Shown here: positions 1 through 7,587 of the stretch, in pieces
How positions within the stretch are numbered: position 1 is the first letter of the stretch
Layout: each line of letters starts with the position of its first letter
Origin: Candidatus Gastranaerophilales bacterium
GTDB lineage: Bacteria; Cyanobacteriota; Vampirovibrionia; Gastranaerophilales; Gastranaerophilaceae
Direction: 5' to 3'
DNA: 31,307 nucleotides
Assembly: GCA_900767135.1 (NCBI GenBank)
Contig: CAAFYU010000056.1
Location: 1 to 31,307, forward strand
Made by a program: the position numbers and the translations under genes
Notes under the pieces: generated by a model
The model's input: only the letters and a program-made list of their open reading frames with translations
The model's database searches: none
What the model was told of the DNA's origin: nothing

Positions 1-6
1 AAAATT

Positions 7-231
7 ATGACATTAGAAAATTTAAAAGATTTTGACAGAACATTATTTGGAACAAAGGTTTTAAATCTAGAAACCAAAAAGTTGGGAATTGTACTTTACA
101 CTTGGACAAATGTTTATGCTGATGGCAATATCCCATTTGCAACCTGTGTTGATGAAAACGGTAAAAAATACAATATAGAAATGGATTCAATAACAGCTAT
201 TGAAAATTTAGATAACAATGAAATTCAATAA
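7..231 (+). CDS. small conserved-looking hypothetical protein
   Basis: A 74-residue reading frame whose start lies only six bases from the window edge, so its ribosome site cannot be judged. The product is acidic, has no membrane segment or signal, and has an alternating hydrophobic pattern (TKVLNLETKKLGIVLYTW, then FATCVDENGKKYNIEMDSI) suggesting a small beta-barrel-like fold. The next gene begins 10 bases downstream, so the two are probably co-transcribed. It runs convergent to the transposase operon and probably lies inside the same mobile element. I do not recognise the family. Confidence 0.55.
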   Translation: MTLENLKDFDRTLFGTKVLNLETKKLGIVLYTWTNVYADGNIPFATCVDENGKKYNIEMDSITAIENLDNNEIQ

Positions 232-241
232 GGAGTTAAAT

Positions 242-412
242 ATGGCAGAAAAAATATTGTTTCAAAAAGATAAATATATAGTCGGTATTACTGAAGAAGG
301 GAATTTATATGAGACTTATGGCTATACTAATTGTAAAAATATTCTTGGAGCAGCAGCTTTGTATATAAAAGAATTGCAAGCAGAAATTGAACGATTAAAA
401 AATTTAAAATAA
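242..412 (+). CDS. small hypothetical protein with C-terminal helix
   Basis: The frame is open from 218, but the ATG at 242 is preceded at proper distance by AAGGAG (230-235), so I take 242, giving 56 residues (MAEKILFQKDKYIVG...). The last 20 residues form a charged helix (LYIKELQAEIERLKNLK), possibly a short coiled coil. It follows the 74-residue gene by 10 bases and ends just before a palindrome shared with the convergent transposition operon. No family recognised; the clean ribosome site and operon spacing argue that it is real. Confidence 0.55.
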   Translation: MAEKILFQKDKYIVGITEEGNLYETYGYTNCKNILGAAALYIKELQAEIERLKNLK

Positions 413-422
413 ACTGATTTTT

Positions 423-448
423 GTATTATGTATGATTGTACATAATAC
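423..448. terminator. hairpin between convergent genes, likely bidirectional terminator
   Basis: GTATTATGTA (423-432) and TACATAATAC (439-448) are a perfect 10-bp inverted repeat around a six-base loop. A T-rich stretch follows on both strands (TTTTTATTT on plus, AAAAATCAG read in reverse on minus). It lies between the stop at 412 and the stop of the convergent gene at 426, and it overlaps the end of that gene. Confidence 0.5.
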
Positions 449-1103
449 TTTTTATTTCCTCATAGATATCATCGTAACTATGTTCTAACCTAAAAATCTG
501 TTCTGCTATATGATAATGCATCAAATTGTACATACTGTTATGATAAATTCTTCTAGTCAATTTTAAATAAACCTTTTTAAATTCAGTAACATTATTCTTG
601 GATATTGGTTTTAAAGGAGATAGATTTTGTAAATTTTTAGCTGATACAAATACTTTATTGTTGTAATAATACATATAAACTAATTTTCCTAAAAATGTCC
701 TTTCTTTTGCTATTTGTGGGCTATTATTAAATAATTCTACTAACTCCTTTAATTGTTTTTCATAAATTAATTTCCGAAAATAAGAATTAAACTTATTAAC
801 AATATTAATACCAATTTCTGTTATCCATATTGTTTTCTCCGTAGGCACTTCAGCACAAAAACATTTTAAAAGTAATTCAATTTCTTTTTGTTCTCTGAAT
901 TCAAAGAATAATGGTAATGTCGGCTTAGTTTGAATTTCTTTATAAAAATAAACCAAATCTCCCCTAACGGTTAAACTACCCTCTTTTGCAAGTTCATTCA
1001 AAATTTCTCTTGCTTCGGCTTCTGTTATCATAAGAATCGGTGCAATTTCAGATGCTGTAACTTTATTCAACCTCTTACATAATTTTAGAACTTTATTCTT
1101 CAT
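426..1103 (-). CDS. winged-helix protein of unknown role, third gene of the transposition operon
   Basis: 225 residues. The first ~55 residues read as a winged helix-turn-helix (KRLNKVTASEIAPILMITEAEAREILNELAKEG... then a VRGDLVYFY wing). The remaining ~170 residues are rich in aromatic and basic residues and match nothing I recognise. Its start overlaps the end of the ATPase gene by 11 bases, exactly as the ATPase overlaps the transposase, so the three are probably translationally coupled. In Tn7 and Tn5053 relatives the gene after transposase and ATPase is often a target selector (TnsD/TniQ), but I see neither the TniQ zinc-binding cysteines nor its usual motifs. A target-site or regulatory DNA-binding role is inferred from position only. 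Confidence 0.7.
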   Translation of the reverse strand: MKNKVLKLCKRLNKVTASEIAPILMITEAEAREILNELAKEGSLTVRGDLVYFYKEIQTKPTLPLFFEFREQKEIELLLKCFCAEVPTEKTIWITEIGINIVNKFNSYFRKLIYEKQLKELVELFNNSPQIAKERTFLGKLVYMYYYNNKVFVSAKNLQNLSPLKPISKNNVTEFKKVYLKLTRRIYHNSMYNLMHYHIAEQIFRLEHSYDDIYEEIKSIMYNHT

Positions 1104-1782
1104 TAATTACTCCTTTTATTATTTCTTCGGATATTTCATAAAGTTTATTAGTATTTGCGAGTTGTTCGGCTTTAGTGATAACTTTAACTAACTGCCTAAA
1201 TTGTAGATTTCTGTTTGTTATATATCTTATTGCATTATCGCTAAATTCCACTTCCGATAAGGTTTCAATGATTTCTTTAAAATCTTCCTTTGATAATTTT
1301 TCAAATTTCAATTTTGCAAAAATTCTATCGTTAATATGTCCGTATTTTTGTAGCTTTTTATCTGCCAATTCCATTCCAACCAATAAAACAGGGATACTCA
1401 ACTTATCGTGAATATCCCTTAGTGTTTCTATTGTGTGCTTATTTGAAAACAGATAATCAATCTCATCAACAACAAGGATTTTAGGATTGTATTTTAATTT
1501 TTCTTCAATCTGTTCAAATAATCTTTGCGAAGTATAGCAAGGAACTTCGTCTAATTCTTTTACAATTTCGCTTAAAAGCCATCTTGGTGAAATATTGTGA
1601 TTACATCTGACATAAATTGCATCATGATTTGTAACCCACCACATTATTGTTTGAGATTTACCAAGCCCAAATGCTCCATAAACCAGTGCCATTTTTGAAA
1701 CATTCGAGGGTGCTTTTTGAAGATTATCCATCAAAGATATAAATCTTTTCACGTTTCTTGTTTTAATCAAACTATTTTTCAT
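1093..1782 (-). CDS. transposition AAA+ ATPase (MuB/TnsC-like)
   Basis: 229 residues with a Walker A loop GAFGLGKSQ (about 36-44), Walker B ILVVDEID (102-109), a sensor-1-like strand IPVLLVGM (129-136) and a basic NDRIFAKL segment that could hold the arginine finger. Length and layout fit the MuB/TniB/TnsC class, ATPases that bind target DNA, stimulate the DDE transposase and confer target immunity. The start overlaps the transposase stop by 11 bases and its own end overlaps the winged-helix gene by 11 bases, indicating one operon with coupled translation. The ATPase class is clear; the choice between MuB and TnsC branches is not settled by sequence reading alone. Confidence 0.85.
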   Translation of the reverse strand: MKNSLIKTRNVKRFISLMDNLQKAPSNVSKMALVYGAFGLGKSQTIMWWVTNHDAIYVRCNHNISPRWLLSEIVKELDEVPCYTSQRLFEQIEEKLKYNPKILVVDEIDYLFSNKHTIETLRDIHDKLSIPVLLVGMELADKKLQKYGHINDRIFAKLKFEKLSKEDFKEIIETLSEVEFSDNAIRYITNRNLQFRQLVKVITKAEQLANTNKLYEISEEIIKGVINEE

Positions 1783-3862
1783 AAATAATTTTAAATTCCT
1801 CCGATCTTATATATTCGCTCAACCATTGCCTATCTTCATTTCCTATACAACCATTTTTCATATGCCACTCGTATCGTTCATAACTATCCTTGAATATTGG
1901 TCGTTTTCGGTTTTGAACATAGTTTTCAGGTTCCTTTACTTTTACTTTTTCTTTTTTAATTTCTTGTTTTTCAATTACAGGAATTTCTTCAGATGCAATT
2001 TCTGCCTCAATAAGTTTTGATTTAATTAAATCAATATCTTCAAGTGAAAAATGCTGTTTAACGGCTTTCAATGTTTTATTTTGTAATTGCTTTTGTTTTC
2101 TGATTTTTTGCTTGTAATCTTCAATATCTTTAATTTCACCCATCAAATGAGCAAGCGGATGTGTTGCTGTTACTCTATCGGCTCTGCATAAAAATTCACC
2201 TTTAATGGAATAAATTTTAATGTATGAAAGGTCGTTTAAATTGTATTTAATAATGCATTTTTCTCTAATTCCATAGAGTGCATCATTAAAATAATCTGCT
2301 TTTAAGAATCTGATTCCATTTCTGCCTATATGTTTAATTTCAGTTGCCATCATCAAATCATCAAGTTGTGATTCATTGATATTTTGTCTTTTGATACTAT
2401 CCAACATTTGCTGAATAGTTTTTGTTCTATCATTAGGACAAGGTTGGGAATGCTTAAACTTCAGCCATTCTCTAACCAAGATTAATGCTTGTTCAATAGT
2501 CGGAACAAAATTTGCTTTTTGCTCGTGGATTTGTTTGTGCAATTTTTCATTTCTGTTCATATACGCAGGCTTGTTATCAATACTTGTTCCAATGTAGCTT
2601 GGCATAAGTTTTTCAAAACTTTCTTGAAAATCCAAGAAAAATCTCTCAATTACTTTTGCTCTTGCATTATATGGAGTTGCATAAACCGGTTTAATTCCCA
2701 GTTTTTCATAAATCCCTGTAAAACCTAGTTCCTCAAATTTTGAATCACCATTAAAGAATTTTGATTTAAATGCTCGACCATTATCTTGATAAACATACTC
2801 AGGAATTTTATCCATTGTTAAAATAGCATTTCTCAAGGCTGACGCTATATTTTGTGTATTTTCTTCGAGCATAATATCATAACCGACAAGTCCACCTGAT
2901 TTCCAATCCAAGAATCCAATAAGTGTTGCCCTTGATGGTTTTCCTGTAAATGGGTTAATAACTTGAAAGTTTAATGTGTGTCCATCAGCAACTAATACTT
3001 GTCCAATTTCGAGGATACTTGTATCTCTCACTATATATGGCTCAACTTTATCTTTTAATGCTTTTATTCCATCACGAGCAAGAGTCCATTTATCTAAGTT
3101 ATTTGCCCTGTACCATTTTGCATATCTTCTAAAGGTAACTTCCGTTGGAATATTTTCAGCATTCTTTTCTTTTAAAATATATTGAGTCAATGTTATTGCT
3201 CTACCGATTGAAAATTTATTTGGGGATAAAAGGATATTTAAAAATATTTTAATCTCGTTTTCGCTAAGACTTGTTCGGTAACAACCATTTGCTGTATAGT
3301 TGTAATTACCAATCAAAACAGTCCAGTCGTTTTTATCTTCTAATAATGCTCTCCAGCGATACAAGGCTCCAATGCTGATTTTACCCAAGACATTAAATAT
3401 TTTAGAATACAATAAACCTGTATTATATGTTGTTAAAAATTCGCTATCGGCAACTTTTTTAGAAATTCCTTTTTGTTTTTCTCCCAACCTATAATTATTC
3501 CAAATTCTAACCAAATCATATTTTGCAAGAGCCATTTCTCTTTGTTTGAACGAAATAATTTGTTCCTTTTTAGTTCGAAAATTATGTAATTCAACGATAT
3601 TGTTTGTCGTTGTAAGAGTATCATAATATTCGTGGATATATTTGAGTTGCAAATCTTCTTCGATACTCGACAACCTTATTTTATATAATTTTCCACCCTT
3701 ACCTTTTTCAATTTTTGTTTCATATTTTGAATATTTACTGTTAAAAGATAATCGGATTGCTCTTTTTGAAACACCTTTTAGTTTGGCTAAAATATCCACG
3801 TCAATCCAAGTTTCAGCGGTATTAAATTTTTCAAGTAGGTTTTTCATACTTCCATCAATCAC
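1772..3862 (-). CDS. Mu-type DDE transposase
   Basis: 696 residues from a GTG start at 3862; an ATG at 3847 (MKNLLEKF) is an alternative five codons in, and neither has an ideal ribosome site. The N-terminus (WIDVDILAKLKGVSKRAIRL) resembles the MuA DNA-binding winged helix. The central retroviral-integrase fold carries the catalytic triad D293 (VLVADGHTLNF), D360 (YVYQDNGRAFK) and E406 (AKVIERFF). The C-terminal half has the Mu-transposase beta-barrel region followed by a basic, Glu/Lys-rich tail that would contact the ATPase. It catalyses strand transfer at element ends. It is the first gene of a three-gene overlapping operon; the end array lies upstream of it. All catalytic residues are present, so it is probably active. 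Confidence 0.9.
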   Translation of the reverse strand: MIDGSMKNLLEKFNTAETWIDVDILAKLKGVSKRAIRLSFNSKYSKYETKIEKGKGGKLYKIRLSSIEEDLQLKYIHEYYDTLTTTNNIVELHNFRTKKEQIISFKQREMALAKYDLVRIWNNYRLGEKQKGISKKVADSEFLTTYNTGLLYSKIFNVLGKISIGALYRWRALLEDKNDWTVLIGNYNYTANGCYRTSLSENEIKIFLNILLSPNKFSIGRAITLTQYILKEKNAENIPTEVTFRRYAKWYRANNLDKWTLARDGIKALKDKVEPYIVRDTSILEIGQVLVADGHTLNFQVINPFTGKPSRATLIGFLDWKSGGLVGYDIMLEENTQNIASALRNAILTMDKIPEYVYQDNGRAFKSKFFNGDSKFEELGFTGIYEKLGIKPVYATPYNARAKVIERFFLDFQESFEKLMPSYIGTSIDNKPAYMNRNEKLHKQIHEQKANFVPTIEQALILVREWLKFKHSQPCPNDRTKTIQQMLDSIKRQNINESQLDDLMMATEIKHIGRNGIRFLKADYFNDALYGIREKCIIKYNLNDLSYIKIYSIKGEFLCRADRVTATHPLAHLMGEIKDIEDYKQKIRKQKQLQNKTLKAVKQHFSLEDIDLIKSKLIEAEIASEEIPVIEKQEIKKEKVKVKEPENYVQNRKRPIFKDSYERYEWHMKNGCIGNEDRQWLSEYIRSEEFKIIYEK

Positions 3863-3941
3863 TCCAAAGTTATCAAATTGGAAGTCTATTTGTGGGAAAT
3901 TTATCAGAACAACACATTTGAAAATAAAAGAAGATGAAAGC

Positions 3942-3970
3942 TTGTTTTGTACTAAATGAATTACTATAAT
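3942..3970 (+). promoter_or_regulatory. sigma-70-type promoter
   Basis: TTGTTT (3942-3947) and TATAAT (3965-3970) are separated by 17 bases. The predicted transcript start near 3977 rules out the earliest start codon of the following gene and favours ATG 3986 or later. Confidence 0.6.
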
Positions 3971-3985
3971 AGTAAGTATGTAAAA

Positions 3986-4192
3986 ATGAATGAGGAGATG
4001 GAAGTTTCCTATATGGTTTGTGGAGGAAATTCTAAAATTTTTCTAGTAAAGAAAATGCGTCATACGGATAAATATTCATTTTACATTTGTGAAAAATGTT
4101 TTAAAAGTTTCCAAAGAGATATGCAAGAAGCAAAAGTTAAAGAATACAAAGAAACAGATATTTCTCAAATTCTAAATCAAGCAAGAGAATAA
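3986..4192 (+). CDS. small Cys-containing protein, possible zinc finger
   Basis: The frame is open from 3956, but the promoter at 3942-3970 puts transcription start near 3977, so I choose ATG 3986 (68 residues). ATG 3998 lies directly against GAGGAG, and ATG 4013 has GGAAG eight bases upstream; both are alternatives. The product has VCGG near the start and CEKC about 27 residues later (YSFYICEKCFKSF), suggesting a small treble-clef or zinc-ribbon module, although only three cysteines are visible. It is transcribed divergently from the transposase and sits between it and the end array, a usual place for a small regulator. No family recognised. Confidence 0.5.
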   Translation: MNEEMEVSYMVCGGNSKIFLVKKMRHTDKYSFYICEKCFKSFQRDMQEAKVKEYKETDISQILNQARE

Positions 4193-4197
4193 CAACT

Positions 4198-4670
4198 ATT
4201 ACATTTTTTCTTTAAAAAATTTTTTCAACCATTGCATTTATGATTACATTTTTATATTACATAAATAAAAAATTATTCTAAAAAATGTAATGGTTATGTT
4301 ATGAGTAATTTAATTAGATAACTTGTTATTAAAAACGGTTATTAAACAGGACTTAAAAGGGTTTTAAACTCTTTTTAAATTATTTTGTGACTATTACATT
4401 TTTGACCGACCATTACATTTTTTGAGATTACATTTTTACTTCCCCTAAAATTTTATAAACGTCAAATAGGTTGTTTTAAATGGATTTCCGACTACCGGGA
4501 AATTTTTAAATATTTCATGCTAAAATGTAATGGTTATTATCCATTTTTATCCTTTAAAATCTTCAAAAAACAAGCGAGTTTGAGGCTGAAATGCAGAATA
4601 TTAAAAGAAAAAAGGATAATTCCAAGGATAAGAAAAGGATAAATCGGATATTTTCTATATTACATTTTTT
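4198..4670. repeat. array of ATTACATTTTT sites, probable transposase-binding end
   Basis: Plus-orientation copies of ATTACATTTTT lie at 4198-4209, 4243-4254, 4393-4403, 4412-4423, 4427-4438 and 4659-4670. Minus-orientation copies (AAAATGTAATGG) lie at 4281-4293 and 4521-4533, and these two share the longer AAAATGTAATGGTTAT. Weaker matches lie near 4231 and 4255. Spacing is irregular and both orientations occur, as in Mu and Tn7 ends. No gene is seen in 4193-4851. Three direct AAGGATAA copies (4612, 4624, 4635) and one inverted copy (4547-4554) are also in this stretch. Confidence 0.65.
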
Positions 4671-4799
4671 TAGACATGGAAGTTGCAACAAACCCCAACA
4701 ATACTAACACTTTCCCCAATAGCTTACCTTTACATATTTATAAATCTATCCTTCTCTTTATAATAAACATTTCCGTAAATATATCTCCAATATCCTCTT

Positions 4800-4821
4800 T
4801 GGGGACTATGTGGGGACTGAG
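4800..4821. repeat. 11-bp tandem repeat TGGGGACTNNG
   Basis: TGGGGACTATG (4800-4810) is followed at once by TGGGGACTGAG (4811-4821). Paired GGGGACT units of this kind can be arm-type sites of tyrosine integrases, but no such integrase gene lies next to it here. Function unknown. Confidence 0.4.
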
Positions 4822-4884
4822 AAGTTTTTATAAATTCTATTAATGTATTTTTGTATTTTTTTGAGTCATTTCAATTCTGGCGGG

Positions 4885-5089
4885 TAGTTATATTATTTGG
4901 GAAAGTTGCCTTTGTGTGCGAGTTTGAGGGGGCGGGAATAATCAAACTAAGTGTCAAAAAAATGGGTCAAATAACTCTTTTGATGGTTTGACAGCTAGTT
5001 GTATTATTTTGGCAACTTGCTTTTTAGTGAAGTATAGTCTATCTTTTAGCCTGTACAGGGAGTTTGACAAACAGTTTGATTATTTAGGC
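4885..5089. repeat. left array of TAGTTTGATTATTT sites
   Basis: Four related sites: 4885-4900 (TAGTTATATTATTTGG), 4936-4955 on the minus strand (GACACTTAGTTTGATTATTC), 4990-5016 (begins GACAGCTAGTTGTATT, ends TTTTGGCAAC) and 5066-5089 (begins GACAAACAGTTTGATTATTT, ends AGGC). A TGTACA at 5052-5057 precedes the last. GGCAAC/GTTGCC recurs beside several of them. I read these as transposase-binding sites. Confidence 0.55.
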
Positions 5090-5146
5090 TATGATCGTTT
5101 TAAAATTATATTAATCTAAATAAAATCGTATGTTTATTCATGTTAT

Positions 5147-6415
5147 TTATGCTAATTTAGCAAATTGTGTATTTGGATTTGTAAATCTACCCTTATAACA
5201 TCTTTCAAACAATTTGGTAACATCATCTGTATATTTATCTCCTGATAATATCCCTTTTATATATTCTCCTATTAACTCACCTTCAGATTCAGTTGCGTAA
5301 CGAGAGACTTTAAGTGCTGTCGCAAAATCTGTTGGATTAGTAAATCCTGTTTTAATTACTTGTTCCAAATCACTAAATGGAGTTTTTCTAAAATGTGTAA
5401 CATGTCCTAATTCATGTAAAACCTGTCCATCTAAACCTATTGCATTTCTGGTTTGATAAGCATTAGCTCCAAGTAATATTTTTTGTTCTTTACGTAAACT
5501 CAATAAAGCATGAGTTGCTTTTTCAATATATTCTTCTTGTGGAAGATTATTTAAATTAATGCTAAGAGATTTTTTAATATAATCTGTTAAACTATCTTTT
5601 GTCATCAACAAGGCATTTTCTTCTTCCCTCGCACATTGCAATAAATTATCAAAATCTAATTTTGCTTTTTTAGTTAACTTGCCTTGTTTCCACAACCGAA
5701 AATATCTATTTAATGTTGCATCGTATTTGTACGAAGAAATTAAATTTATACAATCCCGACCTTTAGAATTTACTGACAGTTGACCATTCTTTTTGAAGTG
5801 ATTTATATATTCATTAATTTTTTTATCAATATTATTGTAATAATCCCTATTAATTTTCAAAGTAATTTCATTTGTTTTTTCTGCAATCAGGGTTTCAGCA
5901 GGACATTCTAAAGATGAATATTTACCACAATCACCTGTTATTGAACTAAATTCTACTTTATCAGGGATATGTATCTTACCCCTAGATTTCTTTATTGCAT
6001 TAGTTATTGATAAATTAACTTGGTTTGCAACTTCTAAATCTGGAATGTCAAAACTTTTTATGCCAAGTACCTTTTCAGCATATTCTTTAGCTTCTTCTAT
6101 TATTTTAGCTTTTTTGTATTTTATTTTAAGCAAATTTCGTGTTGCTGGCATAGAAAAACTTTGCCCATACTCTTTTCCCGTTTGATTAACTAGATTTTCT
6201 ACTTGAATAAGAGTTTTGTTATCAGTAATTGTACCATTTTGAAATACTGAATTAGGAGTTCTTTTGCTACCTCTAACATATGGCTTAAGCTCTAAAACTC
6301 CGCGTGAGACTCTTTGTTTGCCTACAAAATTTTTAATGCATCCAAACAAATTTTCACCTAAAGTTGTATTATTTCTTCTCATAAAGAAATTACTCAATTT
6401 TGATAAAATTTTCAT
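5147..6415 (-). CDS. putative zinc metallopeptidase-like (zincin) protein, cargo gene
   Basis: 422 residues from ATG 6415, with AGGGGA about ten bases upstream. The C-terminal third has a zincin helix LHELGHVTHF (HELGH at 334-338) and, about 40 residues later, ATESEGELIGEY, whose glutamates (376-380) could supply the third zinc ligand, as in gluzincins. The N-terminal ~330 residues are basic and polar and match nothing I know. There is no signal peptide or membrane segment in view, so location is unknown. It is the sole gene between two arrays of transposase-like sites and so looks like cargo; an effector, toxin or host-interaction role is possible but is speculation. The 130-base leader upstream is AT-rich and shows no strong promoter. 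Confidence 0.75.
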   Translation of the reverse strand: MKILSKLSNFFMRRNNTTLGENLFGCIKNFVGKQRVSRGVLELKPYVRGSKRTPNSVFQNGTITDNKTLIQVENLVNQTGKEYGQSFSMPATRNLLKIKYKKAKIIEEAKEYAEKVLGIKSFDIPDLEVANQVNLSITNAIKKSRGKIHIPDKVEFSSITGDCGKYSSLECPAETLIAEKTNEITLKINRDYYNNIDKKINEYINHFKKNGQLSVNSKGRDCINLISSYKYDATLNRYFRLWKQGKLTKKAKLDFDNLLQCAREEENALLMTKDSLTDYIKKSLSINLNNLPQEEYIEKATHALLSLRKEQKILLGANAYQTRNAIGLDGQVLHELGHVTHFRKTPFSDLEQVIKTGFTNPTDFATALKVSRYATESEGELIGEYIKGILSGDKYTDDVTKLFERCYKGRFTNPNTQFAKLA

Positions 6416-6487
6416 CTTTAAAATCCCCTATACCTATATAAAGTATTTTTCTCATAAAAAAATTACTTTTTTATTAAGAATTTTAAA

Positions 6488-6536
6488 GTTGCCGAAATAG
6501 TCAAACTAGTTATCATAAATAATCAAACCATGTGTC
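6488..6536. repeat. right array of TAGTTTGATTATTT sites
   Basis: Two minus-oriented sites in tandem: 6488-6514 (minus strand begins GATAACTAGTTTGACTATTT, ends CGGCAAC) and 6515-6536 (minus strand begins GACACATGGTTTGATTATTT). They match the left array at 4885-5089 and sit 8-55 bases inside the TACA end at 6544. Confidence 0.55.
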
Positions 6537-6544
6537 TTTTTACA

Positions 6545-6780
6545 ATTTTTCTTAATTTTAAGCTTATTTTAACGCCTTAAAATGTTCTTTATCTGCTAAT
6601 TCAATAAAATCAAAATAATTGTTGAATCATATTTTTATTAACGAACAATTTGAAATCATCTGAATTGTCGAGATCTGTAATTTCATCAGTATGACTGCAT
6701 GCATTTACTATATCTTGCAAATAATCAAAAGAGTAACGCTTATCTTCTGAAATTATTTTTATAACATTTTCAAACCGAGC
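6545..6780. other. gene remnant region without a supportable gene
   Basis: No convincing gene. A minus-strand frame (6610-6837) encodes 75 residues; its last ~55 (YSFDYLQDIVNACSHTDEIT and on to LFVNKNMIQQLF) have a plausible protein composition, while its first ~20 are simply antisense to the HsdM relic. It may be the tail of a gene truncated at a junction near 6780. The segment fills the space between the right end of the candidate zincin element and the chimeric HsdM/recombinase relic. Confidence 0.35.
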
Positions 6781-7587
6781 ATGTTTGAAAAACACAGAAA
6801 GTCTTTGGGTAATAAGAGAAACGATATTCCGAAGCATTATATAAATGAAATAACAAATATTTATGCAGAATTTAAAGAAAACGAAGTTGGTAAAATTTTT
6901 GATACGAAAGATTTCAGTTACTCAAAAATAGTTGTTGAATGCCCAGAACGTGACGAAAAAGGCAAGTATATTTATTATCCTTGTACGAACTCAAAAGGGC
7001 TTGATAAGTCGAAGCCGTCAATTCGTGAAGAAAAAATCGAAGAATCTTTCGCGGATTTTTTAAAAGAACTTTCCATGCCTGTTTCCGAATTTGAAAGATT
7101 GAAAGAACAAGTCAAAGACTTTGTAAATCAGGGCAATGATTATATAGAACAAAAAACCGCCGAAATGAAACATCGTATTGATGTTTTAAATCGACGGTTA
7201 AGCAAATTATATGATGACCGCATGGACGGTGTAATTTCTGACGAATTTTATTTTGATAAGCGGGACGCGTGGCAAAAGGAACTTGACGACACTTTATTTG
7301 CATTTAATAAGACTGCGTCGTCCAATCGAACTTTAATTGATAGGGCAAATCTTATAATCGAACTTTCAAAAGACGCATATTCATTGTATTTGAGCCAAAC
7401 ACCAAAAGAAAAAGCGGATTTGATGAAATTATTAACAATCGAACTTTTGTTCGACGGCGCAAATCTGCTAATAACACCACATTCCGCTTTTTCAAATCTA
7501 TTAAATTGTCTTAAAAGTCATAAACTGGAGACGAGGGGAGTCGAACCCCTGTCCAAAACGGATTTTAATAAACTTCTACGAGTGTAG
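6781..7587 (+). pseudogene. chimeric relic: HsdM C-terminus joined to serine recombinase C-terminus
   Basis: Residues 1 to about 62 (MFEKHRKSLGNKRNDIPKHY through IYAEFKENEVGKIFDTKDF and IVVECPERDEKGK) match the C-terminus of type I restriction-modification methylase subunits (HsdM: NKRxxIxxxxIxxIxxIYxxF ... KIFDxxDFGY ... VERPxRDExG). From about residue 63 on, the frame continues as the C-terminal part of a large serine recombinase: YYPCTNSKG plus an IREEKIEESF helix, then a coiled coil (about 100-200) and a terminal helical domain. Neither part has its catalytic domain, and there is no ribosome site. The last ~20 residues (LETRGVEPL...) are readthrough into the antisense strand of ssrA. It is probably a deletion fusion of two island genes at the tmRNA attachment site. 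Confidence 0.7.

Larger units (their letters stand above)
1..4676. mobile_element. Mu/Tn7-like transposon, one end (other end lies left of the window)
   Basis: A DDE transposase, a MuB/TnsC-type ATPase and a winged-helix protein form one overlapping minus-strand operon. Upstream of the transposase lies an array of ATTACATTTTT sites, as expected for the transposase-binding end of a Mu/Tn7-family element. The outermost site (4659-4670) sits six bases inside a minus-strand TGTC that ends at 4676, so I place the right end there. The next five bases (4677-4681, TGGAA) would be the target duplication. No matching left end is seen, so the element continues to the left and the two small plus-strand genes at 7-412 are probably inside it. 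Family assignment is well supported; the exact boundary is inference. Confidence 0.6.
4852..6544. mobile_element. candidate cargo-only transposon carrying a zincin gene
   Basis: The segment begins TGTA (4852-4855) and ends TACA (6541-6544). It is flanked by ATTTT on both sides (4847-4851 and 6545-6549), a possible 5-bp target duplication of the Mu/Tn7 type. Inside each end lie copies of the site TAGTTTGATTATTTNGGC, mostly plus-oriented at the left (4885, 4990, 5066; one reversed at 4936) and minus-oriented at the right (6488, 6515), as inverted terminal arrays should be. The only gene is the 422-residue HELGH protein. There is no transposase inside, and the sites differ from those of the neighbouring element, so it would need a transposase supplied in trans. 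The duplication is AT-only, which weakens it. Confidence 0.5.

Noticed and set aside
4198..4670. CRISPR array
   Set aside because: The repeated unit is only about 11 bp, spacing is irregular, both orientations occur and no cas gene is present; transposase-binding sites fit better.
426..4676. CRISPR-associated transposon (type I-F3 or V-K)
   Set aside because: Transposase and ATPase are present, but there is no Cas12k or Cascade gene, no guide array and no recognisable TniQ within the window. The left part of the element is not visible, so this rests on what can be seen.
5052..6544. Left end of the zincin element at TGTACA (5052)
   Set aside because: The bases before it (TAGCC) do not match those after the right end (ATTTT), while TGTA at 4852 is preceded by ATTTT and includes all left-side sites.
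6610..6837. Minus-strand 75-residue gene
   Set aside because: Its start overlaps the HsdM relic in antisense, and there is no ribosome site; at best it is the tail of a truncated gene.
7526..7560. Direct-repeat attachment sites (second copy of the tmRNA 3' end)
   Set aside because: I looked for another copy of the GGGGTTCGACTCCCC-type 3' end in the window and found none; the far attachment site, if any, is outside.
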